From positions 1 to 35,795 of the IMG/VR virus record IMGVR_UViG_3300041412_000011: a stretch of DNA of 35,795 nucleotides, one strand, 5' to 3'. The notes under the pieces were generated by a model, which ran no database searches, had not been told where the DNA came from, and saw only the letters and a program-made list of their open reading frames with translations. The stretch is from a virus. Each line of letters begins with the position of its first letter. Positions within the stretch are counted from its first letter, which is position 1. Made by a program: the position numbers and the translations under genes. This document shows, piece after piece, positions 21,612 to 28,545 of the stretch.

Positions 21612-23229
21612 GGCTCCCGTTCCCGTCGTGACCGTTGCCGGCAAAAGGCGACACCGCCGTGCCGACGCCGGGCGTGAGTGTGAGCGGCTTGGTCGTGGGC
21701 TTCGGGCGCTCGGGCTCGCGGGCGAAGGGCGAGCCGACGCCGCCCATCATCTGCAGGGCGTAGCGAAGGGCGTCCGCGGCGTGGTCCTCAACTTTGCTGT
21801 CGACGTCCTCGACCTTGGTCTTGTCGTAGGGCAGGTCGGGCAGCGTCCTCACGAGGTTCGGGCACGTCCCGTCCAGCACATGAAGCATCGGGCAGCTGTC
21901 CTGGTGCCATTTGCCCTGCTGGCGCAGGTATTCGTGCACTCGGCAGATCGGCCCGTCGCTTAGGGCGTCGTGGAGCTTCGCCCAGCCGGCGAGGCGGTCA
22001 TGGCCGGCCGCGATGCAGGGCAAGCCCTCCTGCGCGTACTCCTCGTAGATCGACAGGCCGTCGGTGAGGTGGTTCATGGTCGACGGGTCGATGGCATGGC
22101 GCACGTAGGTCTCGCCGGCCTCGCGCTCCAGGGCCAGGATGCGCCTTGCTTGGTCGCGCACGCCCACCCCGGTTTCGTAAGCCTCGCGGTAAAGCCAGAT
22201 GCGGTGATCGCCATCGACGGCGAACCAGAGGACGGCCCACGGCGCGCTCCGGCCGTAGTCGATGCCGGCCCAACGCTCCCATGTTGGGGGGAGCGTCGTG
22301 CGGGGGACGACGTGGCGGTCGTGGTCCCACTCCTCGAAGACCTGGCCGATGAACACGTCCCAGTTCCCATCCTTCATCGCTGCACGACGGGCCGGGTCCT
22401 TGATGGCGGTCAACTGGGCGAGGTAGCTGGCGTTCAGGTGGAAGTTGTCGAGATACTTCGCCGGGATGAACTCCGTCGGGCGCCCCTGTTCGTCAACTAC
22501 CGAGTGTGCCCCGTAACCGGTTGGGTCGATGAACCGGGCCTTGAGCGCCGAGTGCCCGTGCCCTCCAGGGTTCGAGGCGAGCCGCACGCCGAGCACCGGG
22601 ATGCCGGTGTTCGATGTGCGCTGGCGTTCCTCCAGGTACTCGATCACACCGGGGAGCACAAGACCAGCCTCGTCTATGAGGAGGAGCTGGTACTCCGACC
22701 CCTGCTGCCGACTGACGTCGTCCAGCGTCTCGGCGTAACGGAACCGGATGAACGATCCGTTGCGGAAAAGCAAGGTGTTCTTACCAGCCAGCCACCGGGC
22801 ACCCACTGGACGGGCAAAGTCGACCTTGGGCAGTTCGTCGAAGAATGAGACTTCAAGCTCGGGATACGAGCGGCGGAACGCGCCGATATGGATTCCCGGG
22901 TAGCGGACGGCGGCCCGGATGCCCTCCATGAGCAGGGCCCTGGTCTTGCCGCCCCCCATGGCGCCGCCGTACAGCACGGCATGGGCGGTCGTAGCGTGGA
23001 AGCGCTCTTGCGGGCAGGTGCCGCACATCGGCGGCAGCTGGTTTTCAGGCACTCCGGCGTTGCGTGCATCCCAGCGGATCTTGCAGTTGGGTTCATAGCC
23101 CAGGTCAGCGAAGACATCCCGATACCGCTGCTTGCTGGCTACTCGCGCCGCCAGCTCATTGCGCCGGCGAAGCAGCTCCTGGTACTGGAGAACCGTCTCG
23201 GGCTTCGCTGTGATCACCGGTGTCGTCAC
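21604..23229 (-). CDS. terL: Terminase large subunit (DNA packaging ATPase/nuclease)
   Basis: 541 aa from GTG at 23227-23229, 9 nt after GGAGG; this start lies inside the 3' end of the small-subunit gene. ATPase: Walker A YGGAMGGGKT (87-96) and Walker B LLLIDEAG (182-189). Between Walker A and B lies AFRRSYPELEVSFFDELPK. A coupling segment LASNPGGHG follows. Nuclease: WAGIDYGRSAPWAVLWFAVD (320-339) with Asp324, HAIDPS near 379, and DVDSKVEDHAADALRYAL (475-492) with the conserved late Asp residues. The tail after 495 is Pro-rich with two SPFA motifs. It cuts and translocates phage DNA through the portal. A CX2C pair (CGTC, near 69-72) precedes the ATPase core. Confidence 0.93.
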   Translation of the reverse strand: MTTPVITAKPETVLQYQELLRRRNELAARVASKQRYRDVFADLGYEPNCKIRWDARNAGVPENQLPPMCGTCPQERFHATTAHAVLYGGAMGGGKTRALLMEGIRAAVRYPGIHIGAFRRSYPELEVSFFDELPKVDFARPVGARWLAGKNTLLFRNGSFIRFRYAETLDDVSRQQGSEYQLLLIDEAGLVLPGVIEYLEERQRTSNTGIPVLGVRLASNPGGHGHSALKARFIDPTGYGAHSVVDEQGRPTEFIPAKYLDNFHLNASYLAQLTAIKDPARRAAMKDGNWDVFIGQVFEEWDHDRHVVPRTTLPPTWERWAGIDYGRSAPWAVLWFAVDGDHRIWLYREAYETGVGVRDQARRILALEREAGETYVRHAIDPSTMNHLTDGLSIYEEYAQEGLPCIAAGHDRLAGWAKLHDALSDGPICRVHEYLRQQGKWHQDSCPMLHVLDGTCPNLVRTLPDLPYDKTKVEDVDSKVEDHAADALRYALQMMGGVGSPFAREPERPKPTTKPLTLTPGVGTAVSPFAGNGHDGNGSHA

Positions 23230-23698
23230 GGTCCTGGGCCTCCAACATGGCCATCTCCTGATTGAGGCTCTTGATCGCCTCGGTGAAGGTGTCCTCGGTG
23301 ATGACCTCGACGCGGCTGCGGGTCGGCTCGTCGAGTCCGAGCAGGTCAGCGCGTCTTTTCGCCACGCGGTCGAAAGCGCCGTTGAGCGTCGCAAGCTGCT
23401 CAGGCGTCAGGTCCTTGCCATACTCCGTCCAGAGCTTGCGCTCCCGCCGGTCGAGCTTCAGCAGCTCGGCGACCTTGGCCGCCGCGAGGTCCTCGCTGTC
23501 GGTCCCGATCTCGTGGAGCCCCCGGAGTACGGCCCTGCCCGCTGTCCGCCTGCTCACGCCCAGCTCGGTGGCGATCTGGTCCAGCGTCAGGCTGGCAGAC
23601 CGGAGCTCAGCGGCTCGCTTGTCCTGCTCGACGGTCTCTACGGCCCGGATCGCCCGACCGCGGCCGTCCCTAGCCTTGATGCTGCGGACAGTGGCCAT
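23156..23698 (-). CDS. terS: Terminase small subunit-like DNA-binding protein
   Basis: 180 aa, ATG with AGGAAGGA upstream. The N-terminal half has a helix-turn-helix: RSASLTLDQIATELGVSRRT (residues about 33-52). A helical region (AKVAELLKLDRRERKLWTEY) and a charged C-terminus follow. It overlaps the large terminase start by 74 bp. Small terminase subunits bind the packaging site. The family assignment rests on fold pattern and position. Confidence 0.75.
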   Translation of the reverse strand: MATVRSIKARDGRGRAIRAVETVEQDKRAAELRSASLTLDQIATELGVSRRTAGRAVLRGLHEIGTDSEDLAAAKVAELLKLDRRERKLWTEYGKDLTPEQLATLNGAFDRVAKRRADLLGLDEPTRSRVEVITEDTFTEAIKSLNQEMAMLEAQDRDDTGDHSEARDGSPVPGAASPAQ

Positions 23699-23765
23699 GG
23701 AGCGCAGTGGTCCTTCCTAACGCGAAGCGAGGACCCTGCCTCTGGGCAAAGTCCTCCAAGGCCCG

Positions 23766-23794
23766 TTTGTACACGTTCGTGGTGACAAAGTCAA
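23766..23794 (-). promoter_or_regulatory. Candidate promoter for the packaging/structural operon
   Basis: In the 107-nt gap before the small terminase gene, the minus strand reads TTGACT (23789-23794), a 17-bp spacer, and TACAAA (23766-23771). The -35 matches 5 of 6 and the -10 matches 4 of 6 sigma70 positions. It is a natural place to start late transcription. No other strong candidate was seen in this gap. Confidence 0.45.
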
Positions 23795-23805
23795 GTATGG
23801 GCAGG

Positions 23806-24420
23806 TCACCGCGTCCCCACTTTTCCCTCGTCTGATTTCGGTCTCGCCTTCTCGAACTTCGGTCGATCGGGCATGCCGGCGCGTATCCAGGACCTGTAAC
23901 AGGCGTCGCAGTAGCCGCTCCGCAGCCGGTCGATGTCGCTCCCCGCCACGTCGCGCCCACACGCGGCGCACACGCCCTGCAACGAGCTCTGCCTGCCCCG
24001 GTACGAATCGGCAGCCTTGAGCACAACCGTCGCCCTCTTGTGCGCCAGCTTCGCCAGCCCGTGGATCTCGCTCACCTGGCCCTGGAACTCGCCCACGAAG
24101 TCCCCGAGCGGGTCCGGGTACGGCTCCCAGGTGTCGGGCGTCGTCTCCTCGGTCCCGTCGTCGTGCTCGATGATGCGGCCCCGGGCGGCCTTCTCCACCT
24201 GCTCCTCGGTCGGGTCGCTCAGCCTTCCCCCGTGAATGTCCGACTGCCCCCCGCCGGCCGGGTAACCGTCGACGGCCGCGGTCTCCTCGGCACGGGCGTA
24301 CAGGTCGGCCAGCACATCGGCGTGTGCGTACTGGGACAGGATCTCGATGCTCTCGGTCAGTTTCTGGGCGTCGCGCTCGGCTCGCGACAGCGTCTTCGGC
24401 TTCGGTTTACGGCGGTCCAC
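23806..24420 (-). CDS. Zinc-binding hypothetical protein upstream of terminase
   Basis: 204 aa, GTG start 8 nt after GAGGAG. N-terminal helical, charged region (LSRAERDAQKLTESIEILSQ). Middle acidic segment. C-terminal zinc-finger-like part: CAACGRDVAGSDIDRLRSGY then CDACYRSW, i.e. two CX2C pairs 17 residues apart, followed by a basic tail. The region between contains SEIHGLAKLAHKRATVVLKA. A DNA- or RNA-binding role is possible. No family recognised with confidence. Confidence 0.6.
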   Translation of the reverse strand: MDRRKPKPKTLSRAERDAQKLTESIEILSQYAHADVLADLYARAEETAAVDGYPAGGGQSDIHGGRLSDPTEEQVEKAARGRIIEHDDGTEETTPDTWEPYPDPLGDFVGEFQGQVSEIHGLAKLAHKRATVVLKAADSYRGRQSSLQGVCAACGRDVAGSDIDRLRSGYCDACYRSWIRAGMPDRPKFEKARPKSDEGKVGTR

Positions 24421-24477
24421 CAGGCAGGCTCCTCGGCTCGGTAGTGTGAGCTTCAGCAGTCGGGCGCTTAAGCACGG

Positions 24478-24505
24478 CGGTCGGGCTTGTCACAGAGTCC
24501 GACCG
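24478..24505 (-). other. Intergenic inverted repeat
   Basis: In the 112-nt gap between 24420 and 24533, CGGTCGG (24478-24484) pairs with CCGACCG (24499-24505) around a 14-nt loop. No T-run follows, so terminator activity is uncertain. Nothing else is evident in this gap except the ribosome site of the next gene. Confidence 0.4.
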
Positions 24506-24532
24506 TCCTTGCGCGTGAGGGCGAGGGTCACG

Positions 24533-24964
24533 TCACCAGCCCTTCGGGAGCGGGGCCAGGAACTCGCCTTCGTCCTCAAACTCGAAGGACCACTTGTGAT
24601 GATGCGAGTCGCCCTCTAGGCGGCGAAAGAGGAAAATCCCGCGCGGGATGGCCTTAGGTTTCACGTAGCGCGTGAGGTAGTGCGGGATCAGGTAAATGCC
24701 ACCAGTCCACTCAACTGGCTGCCCGATCGTTGCCACCCCAGGAGTTCCGACGATCTTGAGCATCTCCTCGACGATCGGCCGGTAATGACTAAGTCCCCGA
24801 CCCCATCCATAGGCGATGGCCCTGACGATGCCCACCTCCGTCACAGCCGAGATGACGACGATTGGAAAGCCACGCGGAGTCCAGGGGGACCGATCGACCT
24901 CAGGGCTGATCAGGCAATGCTCCCGGTACGGCCGGAGATAGGGGGACTCAGCCAGCGTGCTCAT
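24533..24964 (-). CDS. Hypothetical protein, not recognised
   Basis: 143 aa, ATG sharing one base with the previous stop (TGATG). Well-structured composition with hydrophobic strands (GFPIVVISAVTEVGIVRAIA; WTGGIYLIPHYLTRYVKPKA; GIFLFRRLEGDSHHHKWSFE). It is a soluble, single-domain candidate with no catalytic motif visible. It is the last gene of the accessory block before the intergenic stem-loop. Confidence 0.6.
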   Translation of the reverse strand: MSTLAESPYLRPYREHCLISPEVDRSPWTPRGFPIVVISAVTEVGIVRAIAYGWGRGLSHYRPIVEEMLKIVGTPGVATIGQPVEWTGGIYLIPHYLTRYVKPKAIPRGIFLFRRLEGDSHHHKWSFEFEDEGEFLAPLPKGW

Positions 24965-25347
24965 CACTTCCCCTTCCTCGCCAGCACGAACCCCGGGAAC
25001 TCCTTGGCGCACCCCTTGTGGTCATCGGCCAACGCCGTTTTGTGGGATCCGATCAGCTTGGTCGCCAAGTACCGGCACCAGGCGGCGTACCTGGCGGCGT
25101 CCCAGGCGGCGTCCCTGGCGACGTCCGTGGCGACGTCCCTGGCGACGTCCGTGACGGCGTACCTGGCGACGTCCGTGACGGCGTACCTGGCGACGTCCGT
25201 GACGGCGTACCTGGCGACGTCCGTGACGGCGTACCTGGCGACGTGCTCGGGCGTGACCGGGCCGTGGCGGTGCTCCTTCTGGCCGCAGGGGCAGAGCTCG
25301 GCGTGGGGGCGGGGGTCGAGGGTGAAGGCGGGGTCGGGGGGGGTCAT
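24964..25347 (-). CDS. Repeat protein with tandem VARYAVTD octapeptides
   Basis: 127 aa, ATG overlapping the previous stop (ATGA) with AGGAGG upstream. An N-terminal Cys-containing segment (HAELCPCGQKEHRHGP) is followed by eight-residue repeats (four of VARYAVTD-type, then ARDVATD, ARDAAWD, ARYAAW). A conserved-looking end follows (YLATKLIGSHKTALADDHKG). The repeats should form one long amphipathic helix or a solenoid. Similar Ala-rich repeats occur in the gene cut by the right window edge. Function unknown. Confidence 0.6.
   Translation of the reverse strand: MTPPDPAFTLDPRPHAELCPCGQKEHRHGPVTPEHVARYAVTDVARYAVTDVARYAVTDVARYAVTDVARDVATDVARDAAWDAARYAAWCRYLATKLIGSHKTALADDHKGCAKEFPGFVLARKGK
25141..25236 (-). 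repeat. Four perfect 24-bp tandem repeats
   Basis: Unit GGCGACGTCCGTGACGGCGT + ACCT (plus strand) occurs at 25141-25164, 25165-25188, 25189-25212 and 25213-25236. Degenerate copies lie upstream and a partial one follows. They are in frame within the gene and encode eight residues each. Confidence 0.95.
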
Positions 25348-25934
25348 GTGGTTGCCTCCTGTGGCTTCACGGCGCGGACGCTCGCCTTGATGGCTTCGAG
25401 CGCGGCGAGGCCTTCGGGTGTGGGTGCTTCTCCCATCTCCATTTCGACGCACGCTTCTTTTATAAGGGGACGGGTCGGGTCGGGAAGACGGGACATTTTG
25501 TCGCGTCGCGTCGCGGGGACGCGGGACATTTTCGGGACATTTGTCCTTGGCTTGTCACGCTGGGACATTTGCGGGACACTTCCGTTCGTCGCAGTCTTTG
25601 CAGCCCGCCAGCTGGCCTTTCGCGCGGCCTCGGCGTCTCGCTTCTCCTTGTTCTGCTCGGCGCTCGTGTTGTACTCAAGGAAATCGTGTATCTGCCAGCC
25701 CCCGCGCGCATCGTCTTCCCACAGCCCCACGCGCACAAGAATTTCTGCGAGTTTCAGCGCGTTTTTGTCGCCCCCAGCGATCTGTCCCAACATGTCCCGT
25801 GGGACATATCCGTCGCGTTCCATGAGCGAGCTCCAGCACATCGCGGACGTGTTCAGACCCCGTGCCGCGAGGCCGGCAGCCACCAGCTTCGGGTGGCACC
25901 AAGAACGGTCGTCAAGACGGACCCAGGTCATCAC
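25344..25934 (-). CDS. Replisome-organiser-like protein (helix-turn-helix N-terminus)
   Basis: 196 aa from GTG at 25932-25934 (or 195 aa from the adjacent ATG, which shares one base with the previous stop). The N-terminus, TWVRLDDRSWCHPKLVAAGL then AKLAEILVRVGLWE and GGWQIHDFLEYN, matches the common phage family 'WvrlDd.f.dHPKv..aG..a..L......y.....DG.iP...l......l...L...GLWe....Gy.ihdfl.yn'. That family is usually linked to replication initiation. The C-terminal half is charged and repetitive (VPQMSQRDKP, VPKMSRVPAT, KMSRLPDPT). The DNA of this part holds the GGGACATTT repeats. Likely binds phage DNA; the start of replication is inferred. Confidence 0.7.
   Translation of the reverse strand: MMTWVRLDDRSWCHPKLVAAGLAARGLNTSAMCWSSLMERDGYVPRDMLGQIAGGDKNALKLAEILVRVGLWEDDARGGWQIHDFLEYNTSAEQNKEKRDAEAARKASWRAAKTATNGSVPQMSQRDKPRTNVPKMSRVPATRRDKMSRLPDPTRPLIKEACVEMEMGEAPTPEGLAALEAIKASVRAVKPQEATT
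25490..25581. repeat. Iteron-like GGGACATTT cluster inside the replication-like gene
   Basis: Plus-strand GGGACATT(T/C-variant) at 25490-25499, 25523-25532, 25534-25543, 25562-25571 and a variant GGGACACTT at 25573-25581. Starts are spaced 33, 11, 28 and 11 bp. A related palindrome lies at 25792-25807. A short AT-rich stretch (CTTCTTTTATAAG) lies just to the left. Candidate replication origin or initiator-binding sites. Confidence 0.5.
25792..25807. repeat. Palindrome ATGTCCC-GT-GGGACAT
   Basis: Perfect 7-bp arms separated by 2 bp, built from the same GGGACAT core as the cluster 210 bp away, within the same gene. Confidence 0.6.
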
Positions 25935-28357
25935 GGGACCATCACATCAAACAAGGACGCCTGCGACGACTCAGCCTCGGCCTGGATCAGGAATGAGGCA
26001 GCGGTGCGGAAGTAGCTTTCCTTCAGTTCGATCCCGTAGAACCGGCGCCCCCATCGCAACGCCTCGACGCCCTCTGATCCGATGCCAGCGAAGGGCGAGA
26101 ACACTGTTTCACCACGGTTCGACCAGATACGCACGACACGTTCAATAAGTCCAAGCTGTAACGGGCAAATGTGCCGTTCATCATCATGCTCCTTGCCCAA
26201 GGCAGCGTTCAGCACGTCGGTCTCGCGGATGTCGTACCAGACGTGATGCGCCCATGTAATCCACTCCTGATTACTCACATCATCGGCCACCACCGGCACG
26301 GTCGACTCCCCTGGCGTCGTAAAGATAAGCAGACATTCCGATGCCTGGGGGTGCGATTGCAGGGCATCCCGTTTGAGTGTGACAAAGAGGAGGTTTTGGT
26401 CTTTCGTTCGAGTCGCTTGCGCCTGGGGGTTCTTGTCGATGGCGATACGGGCGCGATAGATAAACCCAGCCGCCTCCATTGCTATACGCAAGTCGCTCGG
26501 ATAGTCGTAGGTGTGTCGGTAACCGTGCTGCCCAGCGAACCGGATCACGTCCATCGCGTGAATAGCAACGATGCGACCGGGCCGCATCACCCTCAATAAC
26601 TCGACAACGAAAAACTCCCATTGCAGCCGATACTCATCATCAGACTTGACATTGCCCATGTCGCCAGCGGCCGAGGAATAAGTGAACAGATTGGCGAAAG
26701 GCGGTGAGAACACCGCTAAGTCCATCGACCCTTCAACCATCGTCGGCATGTGGGCGATACAATCGGCCTGCACAAGTGACCACCGCTGACCATCAAGACG
26801 GTCTATCTCGGGCTGCGGAAGCGTCATAAGTACATGCCTTTCTGTGGTGTCCGATGGACGTAGCACAGCCACGTAGGCCTCCTCTTGCAGTTCGCCGTCT
26901 TGCCGGAACGTTGCCTCTTTCGATAACACGTTCTGACAAATAGCGTCATCTAGCTCGGTGAGCGGCGCGTAGACCTCGACAGGCCGAGTCTGGCCGTAAC
27001 GATGACAACGACGGATGGCTTGAAACCACGACTCAAAGCTGTCCGTCATCGACGAAAACACCATGACCCGGCACGATTGGAGGTTTAGCCCGTGGGCAAA
27101 CATGCGCGGCTTGGCAATGAGAACACGCGGACCACCGCCAGCGGCGAAGGCCTGGAGAATGCCAGTCCGGTCGGCCATCCTTGTCTTGCCAGAGAGAACC
27201 ACGGCATCAGGAATAAGGGCGGCAAGTTGGGCCGCTTCTTCATCGTAATTGACCCACACAAGCACCTGCTCATCGCTGTGGGTCTTATTGGCGATACGCG
27301 CCACCACGTCAGGCTTAGCCGACAGAAATCGACGTATTGGGCTTCCGAGTTCGAACCCGTTTGCGATCTGCACGAGCTTCGTTCGTGACGTGATGCCACC
27401 CGGTGTCGCCCCGAAGAACGACGGTTGGTTGCCAGCTTCCCATCCTCGTGCGGCGACGCGCTGCTCCTCGGTGAGTCCTACTCGTGGGTAGTGAACGTTC
27501 AGCGCCGGCAAGTCCATCGTGTGATCCTCGAAACCGTAGGCACGAGGATCGCGCATAAAGACCGACCACGCCGCAAGGTGACGATAGAACGCAGACACAG
27601 CATGATGCTTGAGTTGCCATTCCCCATCACGGTTGACAAAGAACGCCGCTAGGAACTCGCGCGTCGATCGAACTACGTCGAGAAAGTAGGCGTGCTCGGC
27701 GTACTCAAGCCGGTCATTCGGCGCCGGCGTGGCGGAACAGCACAGCTTGAAGCGGAGTCCTTTAGCCGACCTTATGAGTGCTGTTCGCCGAGACCCCATC
27801 GATGCCTTGAGCACTGAAGACTCATCGAGCACGAGGCCCGTTACCGATAGCGGCTCCGTGCGGTTGTCAAGCTTCTCGTAGTTCGTGATCCCGATACCTT
27901 CGCCCGATGCCAGCCAGTCGTTCAGCGTCCTGCGTTCGGTCAGGTCCTCAACCATCTCGTAGCCGTAGAACCGCACGGCCTCAGTGCGCGTCTGGGCGCA
28001 GATATTCAACGGCGCCACGATGAGCACGCGACCCCCGATGACCATAAGGATCTGCCGCGCCCACTCAAGCTGCATGGCCGTCTTACCCATGCCGGTCATA
28101 GCGAAGATGGCGAACCGTTCCCGTTCTAGCGCTAACTTCACGATCCACGCTTCATAATCGAACAGGTAGTCCGCCGGCGGCAGCCAACAAGGGCGCTCGG
28201 TCGTTGAGTCCAGTCCGATGGTAGCGAGCAGCGCTGAAGCGGTCGAGACCGTGCGCTCATCAGCGAAATGGAACTCGGGCAGAGCGCGAACGGCTAGCAG
28301 GTCTGCATAATCCTCAATGGTAAGCAGAGCGCGGTCGTTCTGCCGAGTGACGATCAC
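25931..28357 (-). CDS. Helicase-DNA methyltransferase fusion (SNF2-like SF2 + beta-class MTase)
   Basis: 808 aa from GTG overlapping the upstream stop (GTGA). N-terminal SF2 helicase: motif I AMTGMGKTAM (86-95), Ia VLIVAPLN (111-118), motif II LDESS (177-181), motif III SAT (208-210). The second RecA domain has AHGLNLQSCRVMVFSS (421-436) and motif VI FQAIRRCHRYGQTRPVEVY (445-463), SNF2-like. C-terminal amino-methyltransferase: motif IV DLAVFSPPFANL (546-557), then motif I VFSPFAGIGSEG (752-763), with RRFYGIELKESYF (771-783). Motif IV before motif I is the beta-class order, so N6-adenine or N4-cytosine is the expected product. The gene is visibly less GC-rich than neighbours. P1 DarB is a precedent for a phage methylase-helicase fusion against restriction; this protein is much smaller. 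Confidence 0.85.
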   Translation of the reverse strand: MIVTRQNDRALLTIEDYADLLAVRALPEFHFADERTVSTASALLATIGLDSTTERPCWLPPADYLFDYEAWIVKLALERERFAIFAMTGMGKTAMQLEWARQILMVIGGRVLIVAPLNICAQTRTEAVRFYGYEMVEDLTERRTLNDWLASGEGIGITNYEKLDNRTEPLSVTGLVLDESSVLKASMGSRRTALIRSAKGLRFKLCCSATPAPNDRLEYAEHAYFLDVVRSTREFLAAFFVNRDGEWQLKHHAVSAFYRHLAAWSVFMRDPRAYGFEDHTMDLPALNVHYPRVGLTEEQRVAARGWEAGNQPSFFGATPGGITSRTKLVQIANGFELGSPIRRFLSAKPDVVARIANKTHSDEQVLVWVNYDEEAAQLAALIPDAVVLSGKTRMADRTGILQAFAAGGGPRVLIAKPRMFAHGLNLQSCRVMVFSSMTDSFESWFQAIRRCHRYGQTRPVEVYAPLTELDDAICQNVLSKEATFRQDGELQEEAYVAVLRPSDTTERHVLMTLPQPEIDRLDGQRWSLVQADCIAHMPTMVEGSMDLAVFSPPFANLFTYSSAAGDMGNVKSDDEYRLQWEFFVVELLRVMRPGRIVAIHAMDVIRFAGQHGYRHTYDYPSDLRIAMEAAGFIYRARIAIDKNPQAQATRTKDQNLLFVTLKRDALQSHPQASECLLIFTTPGESTVPVVADDVSNQEWITWAHHVWYDIRETDVLNAALGKEHDDERHICPLQLGLIERVVRIWSNRGETVFSPFAGIGSEGVEALRWGRRFYGIELKESYFRTAASFLIQAEAESSQASLFDVMVP

Positions 28358-28545
28358 AACCCCACCCCGTACACCTCGCCCACGAGCGCCATCATCAGCT
28401 CCGGCTTCGAACCCCAGTACCAGGCGAAGTGGCGCGGGCAGATGCCGGTCGGGTCGTGGTGACCTCGCTCGAACCGCGGGTCCCGGCAGAGCCAGCACGC
28501 CTTGCGCGGGCGACCGCGAGGCCGGGTGGGGGCCTGGGTGGTCAC
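28354..28545 (-). CDS. Small zinc-finger-like protein
   Basis: 63 aa from GTG overlapping the previous stop (GTGA). Basic N-terminus (TRPRGRPRK, AT-hook-like GRPR), then CWLCRDPRFERGHHDPTGIC and PRHFAWYW, giving C-X2-C...H-H...C-X2-H ligands. Probably a small nucleic-acid-binding protein. It lies directly upstream of the helicase-methyltransferase gene and may be co-translated with it. Confidence 0.55.
   Translation of the reverse strand: MTTQAPTRPRGRPRKACWLCRDPRFERGHHDPTGICPRHFAWYWGSKPELMMALVGEVYGVGL

Noticed and set aside
23230-23394. Longer N-terminus of large terminase to 23394
   Set aside because: Residues in this part are Ser/Arg-rich readings of the small-terminase gene; GTG at 23227-23229 has GGAGG at 9 nt.
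25141-25236. CRISPR-like direct repeats
   Set aside because: The 24-bp units are directly adjacent with no spacers and are in frame within a gene.
26090-26105. FSPFAGIGS in the methyltransferase as another copy of the head-module SPF motif
   Set aside because: It is methyltransferase motif I (variant of DPFAGSG), explained by catalysis and family.
25018-26148. A 376-codon plus-strand frame with GVPGDVRD repeats
   Set aside because: The repeats are the antisense reading of the 24-bp units in the repeat gene, and the frame crosses two well-supported minus-strand genes.
27000-27500. Plus-strand frames inside the helicase-methyltransferase gene
   Set aside because: Short, without motifs, and fully covered by the helicase domain with intact motifs.
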